The notes beneath the pieces were generated by a model. It saw nothing but the letters and a program-made list of their open reading frames with translations, searched no databases and was not told the origin of the DNA. Below are positions 58,480 to 64,000 of a stretch of 64,000 bases of DNA, in pieces. Position numbers and translations under genes: made by a program. Positions within the stretch are counted from its first letter, which is position 1; every line of letters starts with the position of its first letter. The DNA comes from JAYRSJ01 sp041920215 (GTDB taxonomy: Bacteria > Pseudomonadota > Gammaproteobacteria > Burkholderiales > Burkholderiaceae_C), in the NCBI GenBank assembly GCA_041920215.1, contig JAYRSJ010000009.1:62001-126000 (forward strand), given 5' to 3'.

Positions 58480-60156
58480 ATGGAGAAGATTTGGTTGAAG
58501 CACTACCCGGCCGGCGTGCCGGCCGAGGTCAATGCGGAGCTCTACCCTTCGCTGGTCGACCTGATGGAGAGTGCGTTCAAGAAGTACCCGCAGCGCGATG
58601 CCTACAAGATGATGGGCAAGTCCATCAGCTTCGGGCAGATCGACGAGGCCTCGCGCGCGCTGGCGGCCTACTTCCAGGGTCTGGGGCTGGAGAAGGGCGA
58701 CCGCGTCGCCATCATGATGCCCAATGTGATGCAGTACCCGATCGCGGTGGCGGCGGTGCTGCGAGCCGGCCTGGTGGTGGTCAACGTCAATCCGCTCTAC
58801 ACGCCGCGCGAGCTGGAGCATCAGCTGAAGGATTCGGGCGCCAAGGCCATCGTGATCCTGGAGAACTTCGCTGCCACGCTGCAGGCCTGCATCAACAGCG
58901 TGCCGACCAAGCATGTGGTGCTGGCCTCCATGGGCGAGCTGCTGGGCTTCCCCAAGGGCCTGATCGTCAACTACGTGGTGCGCAATATCAAGAAGCTGGT
59001 GCCGCCCTTCGAGCTGCCCGGCGCGGTGCGCTTCAATGATGCGCTGGCCAAGGGCCGCGGCCAGGCCTACAAGGCGCCCAAGGTAGGCCCCGGCGATATC
59101 GCGGTGCTGCAGTACACCGGCGGCACCACCGGCGTCAGCAAGGGCGCGGTGCTGCTGCACCGCAATCTGGTGGCCAACACCTTGCAGGCCGAGGCCTGGT
59201 ACCTGCCGGCGCTGAAAAAAGTGCCGCAGGGCGAGCAGCTGGTCAGCGTCTGCGCGCTGCCGCTGTATCACATCTTCGGCTTCACGACGAACATGATGCT
59301 GTCCATGCATGTGGGCGGCTGCAACATCCTGATCCCGAATCCGCGCGACATCCCGGCGGTGTTCAAGGAGCTGTCCAAGCACCGCTTCCACAGCCTGCCG
59401 GCGGTCAACACCCTGTTCCTGGTGATGGCCAACCACCCGCAGTTCAACACCGTGGACTGGAGCGGCCTGGTGATCTCGGTGGGCGGCGGCATGGCGGTGC
59501 AGCAGGCCACGGCCAAGCTGTGGCTGGAGAAGACCGGCTGCCCCATCGTCGAGGGCTATGGTCTGTCGGAGACCTCGCCGGTCGCCTGCTGCAATCCCAC
59601 CGACTCGAACACCTACACCGGCACCATCGGCATGCCGCTGCCCAGCACCGAGCTGTGCCTGCTGGACGACGAGGGCCATGAGGTGACGACGCCCGGCGCC
59701 ACCGGCGAGATCGCGATCCGCGGCCCGCAGGTGATGGCCGGCTACTGGCAGCGGCCCGACGAGACCGCCAAGGTGATGACGGCCGACGGTTTCTTCCGTA
59801 CCGGCGATATCGGCATCGTCGACGAGCGCGGCTTCTTCAAGATCGTCGACCGCAAGAAGGACATGATTCTGGTGGGTGGCTTCAACGTCTATCCCAACGA
59901 GGTCGAGGACGTCATCACCCAGATGCCCGGCGTGCTGGAATGCGCGGCGGTGGGCGTGCCCGATGCCAAGTCCGGCGAGGCGGTCAAGGTGGTCATCGTC
60001 AAGAAGGACCCGGCCCTCGGCGAGGCCGATGTGCGCGCCTATTGCGAGGCCAATCTGACCGGCTACAAGCGGCCGCGCACCATCGAATTCCGTACCGAGC
60101 TGCCCAAGACCCCGGTCGGCAAGATCCTGCGGCGTGAACTACGCGACAAGAGCTGA
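58480..60156 (+). CDS. fadD: Long-chain fatty acid-CoA ligase FadD
   Basis: Activates long-chain fatty acids to acyl-CoA for beta-oxidation; 558 residues, AMP-forming family. P-loop YTGGTTGVSKGA, the A4/A5 motifs GYGLSETSP, the hinge YRTGDIG equivalent FFRTGDIGIVDERGFFKIVDRKKDMILVGGFNVYPNEVED, and the catalytic Lys near the end (KTPVGKILRREL) are intact. Closely patterned on proteobacterial FadD. 141 bases after pntB with its own leader containing a CCCC/GGGG stem. Confidence 0.97.
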   Translation: MEKIWLKHYPAGVPAEVNAELYPSLVDLMESAFKKYPQRDAYKMMGKSISFGQIDEASRALAAYFQGLGLEKGDRVAIMMPNVMQYPIAVAAVLRAGLVVVNVNPLYTPRELEHQLKDSGAKAIVILENFAATLQACINSVPTKHVVLASMGELLGFPKGLIVNYVVRNIKKLVPPFELPGAVRFNDALAKGRGQAYKAPKVGPGDIAVLQYTGGTTGVSKGAVLLHRNLVANTLQAEAWYLPALKKVPQGEQLVSVCALPLYHIFGFTTNMMLSMHVGGCNILIPNPRDIPAVFKELSKHRFHSLPAVNTLFLVMANHPQFNTVDWSGLVISVGGGMAVQQATAKLWLEKTGCPIVEGYGLSETSPVACCNPTDSNTYTGTIGMPLPSTELCLLDDEGHEVTTPGATGEIAIRGPQVMAGYWQRPDETAKVMTADGFFRTGDIGIVDERGFFKIVDRKKDMILVGGFNVYPNEVEDVITQMPGVLECAAVGVPDAKSGEAVKVVIVKKDPALGEADVRAYCEANLTGYKRPRTIEFRTELPKTPVGKILRRELRDKS

Positions 60157-60220
60157 GTCTGTTGCAACTCGCCCGGCGCCGCTTCTGCAGTAAGGTCGGT
60201 GCCGGAGGCGATAGATACCC

Positions 60221-60787
60221 ATGCTGGACCAAAGCTATTCCAAGACCGAGGCCGGTCGCACCGAGATCAAGTCGCGCGCGCTGGTGACGGCGCGCGTGGC
60301 GCGCAATCTGCTGCTGGTGATAGACGGCAGCAAGACCGGCCGCCAGTGGCTGGGCCTGGTGCAGGGCGCCAGCGAGGCCGATCTGCTGCTGCTGCTGCAG
60401 CAAGGCCTGGTGGCGCCGGTCGGTGTGGCTGCCCCCACCGCCCCCGCTTCAACGGCGGCGACGCCTAGCAGCAAGGCCCTGCCCGATGGCTGGGCCGCCG
60501 CCACCAGCGGCGCCGGCGCCGCGCTCAGCAAGGAGGAACGCCTGCTGGCCGCCTTCGGCGCCACGCCGGCGCTGGATGCCGAGGCCCTGGCCGCCTACCT
60601 GAACAGCCATGCCAACAAGCTGCTGGGCCTGATGAAGGGCTATGTGTTCGGTATGGAGGTCGAGCAATGCCGCAGCCTGCCCGAGCTGCAGGAGCTGGCG
60701 CTGAGCTTCGTCGAGCGGGTCGAGCAGGCCAAGGGCGCCGAAGCGGCGGCCCAGCTGCGTCGCGAGCTGGGGCTGCGCGAGGCCTGA
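60221..60787 (+). CDS. Conserved hypothetical protein
   Basis: 188 residues, not recognised. Two folded-looking parts, about 1-70 (SYSKTEAGRTEIKSRALVTARVARNLLLVIDGSKTGRQWL) and about 105-188 (helical, LDAEALAAYLNSHANKLLGLMKGYVFGMEVEQCRSLPELQELALSFVERVEQ), joined by an Ala/Pro/Thr linker. No signal peptide or membrane helix; probably cytoplasmic. GGAGG lies 11 bases before the ATG. It lies between fadD and rsmE on the same strand. Confidence 0.8.
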   Translation: MLDQSYSKTEAGRTEIKSRALVTARVARNLLLVIDGSKTGRQWLGLVQGASEADLLLLLQQGLVAPVGVAAPTAPASTAATPSSKALPDGWAAATSGAGAALSKEERLLAAFGATPALDAEALAAYLNSHANKLLGLMKGYVFGMEVEQCRSLPELQELALSFVERVEQAKGAEAAAQLRRELGLREA

Positions 60788-60862
60788 GCCCGGGCCTGCG
60801 GGCGCGATTCGCTGGCACACTGGCGGGCAGCGTTCCTGCCCTTGCTTCTCCTTGTCACGTCC

Positions 60863-61594
60863 ATGCCCCCGCGTTTCTATGTCGACACCCCGCTGGCCGA
60901 TGCCGGCGAGCTGAGCCTGCCGCCCGCCGCGGCCCGCCATGTGCAGGTGCTGCGCCTGCAGCCCGGCAGCCCGATCACGCTGTTCGACGGCTCGGGCGCC
61001 GAATGGCAGGCCGAGGTCAGCGCCATGGGCCGCAGCGAGGTGCAGGTGCATCTGCAGGCGCGCCAGCTGGTGCAGCGCGAGCTGGCGCAAGACCTGACCC
61101 TGGCGGTGGTGATGCCGGCCAACGACCGCATGGACGGTCTGGTCGAGAAAGCCACCGAGCTGGGTGTGGCAGCGCTGCAGCCGCTGGTGAGCGAGCGCTC
61201 GGTGCTGCGCCTGGCCGGCGAGCGCGCCGACAAGAAGGTGGCGCACTGGCAGGGCGTCGCCATTGCCGCCTGCGAGCAGAGCGGCCGCAGCCGGGTGCCG
61301 CGCATCGCGCCGGTGCGCACGCTGGCGGCCTGGCTGGCGGAGCTGGGTCCGGCGGATCCGCAGCAGGAACGCCGCTGGTTGCTGAGCCCCGGTGCGGCCC
61401 AGCCCCTGGCCGCGCAGGCCGCGGCCCCGCGCACCCTGGTGCTCAGCGGTCCGGAAGGCGGCTTGAGCGCGGCCGAGGAAGAGGCCGCCCGTGCGCGCGA
61501 TTTCGTCGCGCTGCAGCTGGGCCCGCGCATACTGCGGGCCGATACCGCGCCGCTGGCGGTGCTGGCCTGGGTGGCGCTGTCCGCGGCCGGTTGA
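60863..61594 (+). CDS. rsmE: 16S rRNA (uracil1498-N3)-methyltransferase RsmE
   Basis: SPOUT-class methyltransferase modifying U1498 of 16S rRNA; 243 residues. N-terminal PUA-like part (MPPRFYVDTPLADAGELSLPPAAARHVQVLRLQPG) and knotted domain with MPANDRMDGLVEKATELGVAALQPLVSERSV, AACEQSGRSRVPRI, LSGPEGGLSAAEE and LGPRILRADTAPLAVLAWV, the SAM-binding trefoil knot. The ATG at 60863 gives the family N-terminus. It contains a GCGCAAGACCTG repeat at 61085. Confidence 0.96.
   Translation: MPPRFYVDTPLADAGELSLPPAAARHVQVLRLQPGSPITLFDGSGAEWQAEVSAMGRSEVQVHLQARQLVQRELAQDLTLAVVMPANDRMDGLVEKATELGVAALQPLVSERSVLRLAGERADKKVAHWQGVAIAACEQSGRSRVPRIAPVRTLAAWLAELGPADPQQERRWLLSPGAAQPLAAQAAAPRTLVLSGPEGGLSAAEEEAARARDFVALQLGPRILRADTAPLAVLAWVALSAAG
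61085..61096 (-). repeat. CAGGTCTTGCGC repeat (minus orientation) in rsmE
   Basis: Plus strand reads GCG-CAA-GAC-CTG (A-Q-D-L) with the uncommon CAA codon, identical over 18 bases to the copy in the histidine kinase gene at 48563-48574. Confidence 0.6.
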
Positions 61595-61608
61595 GCGCCG
61601 GCAAGCAG

Positions 61609-61625
61609 CGGCCGCTCAGCGGCCG
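61609..61625. terminator. Hairpin between convergent rsmE and hypothetical gene
   Basis: CGGCCG-CTCAG-CGGCCG, 6-bp stem with 5-base loop, lying 15 bases after the rsmE stop and containing the stop codon of the opposing gene; a possible bidirectional terminator. Confidence 0.4.
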
Positions 61626-62929
61626 AACAGGCCCTTGAGCAGATCGGCCGGCCGCAGCTTTTTCTCCTTCTCGGCCGGCTTGTCGTCGGTCTCCTGGCTG
61701 GCGTCGGCCGCGTCGCGGCCCGGCAGGCCTGTCGCGCCCATCTCCATGCCAAGCATTGCGCTGGCCACCGCCTTGACGCGCAGCTTCAGCGTCCAGTCGG
61801 GCTCCCAGGGGATCTTGCGATCGCTGGGGCGCGGCGGGTGGGCCAGGTTGAGTTCGCTGCCGTGGGCGATCAGGCGCAGCATCGCACCGCCTTCGCCCTT
61901 GAACACGCCCTTGGGCACGCTGCAGCGGGTGGTGCTGGGCGGCAGCAGCACCTGCTCCTTGAGCCAGCGGTCCACCGCCGCATTGGTCTGGTAGTCGATC
62001 AGGCCGAAGCCGTTGTCGGGCAGCTCGCTGGAGGTCCAGATCACCATCTCGCTTGCGCCGTCGCCGTTGCCACCCATCGCGGCAGCGAAATAGGCGCGTG
62101 CGTTGGGCAGGGCATTCCAGCTCAGCTCGGTGGCGCCGCCATCCAGGCTGCGCTGGGTGAGCTGCAGGGCCGGCATCAGGTCCTGGGCCGCGGGGATCTG
62201 GAAGCGGAAGTTCTCGGGCAGGCCCTGGCCGCTGAAGCTGTGCTCGCCGACCAGGGAGGCCTGGGCCGGCAGCATGCGGCTGTCCTCGCGGCTGGGCCAC
62301 AGCGGCCGGCCCGGTGCGCTGTGGGCGCCGCGCTGGGTGGCGCGGCGCGAGACGAAGAACTTGGCCAGATCGGCCGGGGTCGCGGTGGCCATGTCCAGCA
62401 CGCGGGGCTGGCCCTCGCGCACCGTGCTGCCGCAGCCCCAGTACAGCAGCAGCCGGCCCTTGGGGCGCTCGTAAGTGGTCTCGATCTCCTTGTCGTCGGG
62501 CTGCTCCAGTGCCGCCCGCGGCGCGTCCTTGGGCGCCTGCAGCTTCAGCGCCGAGGCCATGAAGCCGGCCGGTACCTGCTGCAGAGCTTCGCCCATTTGC
62601 GGGTTGGCGCGGCTGGCGACGGTCACATCGACCCAGCGCCCGGTGCTGGCACCCTGGGTCTGGCCGAAGCTATTGCGGCCCTCACCGCTGCTACCGCCGC
62701 CAAACAGGCCACCCAGGGCCGCCGCCATCGGCGAGCCGCCGCCTCCGGCCATGCCGCCCATGCCCGGCATGCCCATGCCGCTGAAGGTGGCGACATCGAT
62801 CCAGGCCTGGGCACGTGCCGGCTTGACGATCTGCTGCGGGCCTTGGGCCTGCTGGGCCTGCGCCAGCGCACTGCACAGCAGCAGGGTGAGGGCGGCGAAC
62901 GGACGGTGTTGCGGGGCGGATCGAGACAT
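61616..62929 (-). CDS. Exported hypothetical protein
   Basis: 437 residues, not recognised by family. Signal peptide (RPFAALTLLLCSALAQAQ, about 10-25), then a Gly/Met-rich low-complexity stretch (about 50-80, GMGMPGMGGMAGGGG), and a long region with beta-rich character (ENFRFQIPAAQDLMPALQLTQ, GATELSWNALPNARAYFAAAMGG) suggestive of an envelope or secreted protein with a fibronectin-like or jelly-roll part. The acidic-basic tail DKPAEKEKKLRPADLLKGLFGR is notable. The ATG at 62929 gives the signal peptide. Convergent with rsmE. Confidence 0.75.
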   Translation of the reverse strand: MSRSAPQHRPFAALTLLLCSALAQAQQAQGPQQIVKPARAQAWIDVATFSGMGMPGMGGMAGGGGSPMAAALGGLFGGGSSGEGRNSFGQTQGASTGRWVDVTVASRANPQMGEALQQVPAGFMASALKLQAPKDAPRAALEQPDDKEIETTYERPKGRLLLYWGCGSTVREGQPRVLDMATATPADLAKFFVSRRATQRGAHSAPGRPLWPSREDSRMLPAQASLVGEHSFSGQGLPENFRFQIPAAQDLMPALQLTQRSLDGGATELSWNALPNARAYFAAAMGGNGDGASEMVIWTSSELPDNGFGLIDYQTNAAVDRWLKEQVLLPPSTTRCSVPKGVFKGEGGAMLRLIAHGSELNLAHPPRPSDRKIPWEPDWTLKLRVKAVASAMLGMEMGATGLPGRDAADASQETDDKPAEKEKKLRPADLLKGLFGR

Positions 62930-63015
62930 GGCAAGTACTCCAGGCAACGGATTCGGCAGCTGCCAGTGTGTGACAGCGCGCGCCAAAGTGCCAGCCCGTC
63001 CCCCAGTTCGGGGTC

Positions 63016-64000
63016 CTACTGGCTGTCGTCCGCGGCAGCGCCGGCCTCTGGGCCGGCCGGGCGCTCCTTGCGCGCCGAACCGGCGAGCAGCTCGAACTTG
63101 AACAGGCGGCATTCGATGGGCCCGTTCCACATCGGAATCTTGCGCGATTCCTTCAGCCGCATCTTGCTGGGCAGCTTCATATCGGGGCACAGCAGCCAGG
63201 CGGTCCATTGGGCCGCTGGCTGTCCGTCCCTGGCGGTGTAGGCGCGCTTCCAGTGCGCAGCCAGGCGCGGGAAGAAGTCGTCGCCGCCGTCGCGCGCCTC
63301 CGAGCCGCCGGCATCGCGGCTCATCGACTGCATGCCAGCCTTGCCGCGCACCTCGATGCGCTCGCCATAGGGCGGATTCATCATCAGGGTGCCGGGCATG
63401 CCCTCGGGCAGCTTGGGTGCCGGGCGCTCCAGCGCATCGCCGCCATTGAACTGGATGTAGGCGGCCACGCCGGCCCGCTCGGCATTGCGGCGCGCGAAAT
63501 CGACCATGCGGAAGCTCACATCGCTGGCGTAGATGGGCACGGCGGGCGGGCGCACACGCGCCTGGGCGGCCCGCTTGAGCTCGGCCCAGCGGTTCTGCAG
63601 CGGCAGAAAGGGCAGCTGCCGCTCGAAGGCAAAGCGGCGCCCGATGCCGGGTGCCGCGCCGCTGGCGATCAGGGCTGCCTCGATGGGGATGGTGCCCGAG
63701 CCGCAGCAGGGATCGTTGAGCGCGCCGCCGCTCTCGGGCGTGCCCTTCCAGCCGGCCGCGGCCAGCATCGCGGCGGCCAGCGTCTCCTTCAGCGGCGCAT
63801 CGCCCTTGTCCTCGCGCCAGCCGCGCTTGAACAGCGGCTCGCCCGAGGTGTCCACATAGAGGGCGGCGCGCTCGGCACCCAGGTGCAGCACCACCGGCAG
63901 ATCGGGATGGCGGGTGTCCACGCTGGGGCGTTCGCCGCTGAGTTCGCGCAGCTGGTCGCAGATCGCGTCCTTGATGCGCAGCGTCGCGAAGTTGAGGCTG
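63016..64000 (-). CDS. THUMP-domain class I SAM-dependent RNA methyltransferase, RlmL-like (5' end beyond window)
   Basis: The frame is open from base 64000 to the stop at 63016-63018, so the N-terminal THUMP part is cut off. Visible: SLNFATLRIKDAICDQLRELSG, LYVDTSGEPLFKRGWREDKGDAPLKETLAAAML, the SAM-binding LNDPCCGSGTIPIEAAL, YASDVSFRMVDFARRNAERAGV and the catalytic NPPYGER of N2-guanine methyltransferases acting on 23S rRNA (RlmL/YcbY N-terminal half, COG0116 type). An internal GTG at 63921 is not needed as a start because coding similarity continues upstream. Confidence 0.92.
   Translation of the reverse strand, partial: SLNFATLRIKDAICDQLRELSGERPSVDTRHPDLPVVLHLGAERAALYVDTSGEPLFKRGWREDKGDAPLKETLAAAMLAAAGWKGTPESGGALNDPCCGSGTIPIEAALIASGAAPGIGRRFAFERQLPFLPLQNRWAELKRAAQARVRPPAVPIYASDVSFRMVDFARRNAERAGVAAYIQFNGGDALERPAPKLPEGMPGTLMMNPPYGERIEVRGKAGMQSMSRDAGGSEARDGGDDFFPRLAAHWKRAYTARDGQPAAQWTAWLLCPDMKLPSKMRLKESRKIPMWNGPIECRLFKFELLAGSARKERPAGPEAGAAADDSQ

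Overview
The window is a chromosomal stretch of a G+C-rich bacterium (roughly 70 % by eye, third codon positions almost always G or C). Gene content (NAD-type giant glutamate dehydrogenase, FadD, split PntAA/PntAB/PntB, nudJ-mnmA, copper-uptake TonB locus, many chemotaxis and cyclic-di-GMP proteins) points to Betaproteobacteria, order Burkholderiales, probably the Roseateles/Rubrivivax/Leptothrix lineage; that placement is inference. No rRNA, intact tRNA, insertion sequence, prophage or CRISPR array was seen. One 10-N assembly gap lies at 24830-24839 inside a gene.

Layout. 1-3781: a sigma-54 activator (truncated at the window edge) divergent from an ExaC/AcoD-type aldehyde dehydrogenase with a clear -24/-12 promoter. 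3879-8732: the 180-kDa glutamate dehydrogenase. 8961-18356: a tightly overlapped ten-gene operon for a type II secretion/MSHA-pilus-like machine (GspG, GspF, GspE, PilM/N-, PilO- and PilP-like proteins, a lipoprotein secretin with a C-terminal cohesin-like domain, three more pseudopilins). 18363-23395: a decayed tRNA-Gly-like element, a CheY-like regulator, a hybrid histidine kinase and a PAS chemoreceptor. 23404-27363: a small lipoprotein and a GGDEF-EAL sensor protein broken by the assembly gap. 27311-31431: TonB receptor plus beta-propeller phytase operon. 31621-34614: degenerate-GGDEF membrane protein with an AraC regulator, a spermidine-synthase-like methyltransferase-fold protein, a ribbon-helix-helix protein. 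34604-39976: a probable copper-acquisition locus (DUF2946, PCu(A)C, TonB receptor, BNR-propeller protein, thioredoxin-fold protein). 40057-46668: FumC, a MacAB-like tripartite ABC exporter operon, a CAP-domain protein. 46797-50663: NarL-type two-component pair, mnmA, nudJ. 50812-55140: orphan NarL regulator, chemoreceptor, bacteriohemerythrin, ferric-reductase-like protein, a set that suggests oxygen/redox sensing. 55434-64000: pntAA-pntAB-pntB, fadD, a conserved hypothetical, rsmE, a secreted hypothetical and a truncated THUMP RNA methyltransferase.

The most notable non-gene signals are (1) a strongly over-represented short sequence, CAGGTCTTGCGC and its core, found in both orientations in genes and intergenic DNA and once as an inverted pair right after a stop codon, reminiscent of DNA-uptake sequences; and (2) a compact three-way-junction RNA with a possible pseudoknot just upstream of pntAA that looks like a cis-regulatory leader. 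Several perfect palindromes and two FNR-like boxes mark likely operators.
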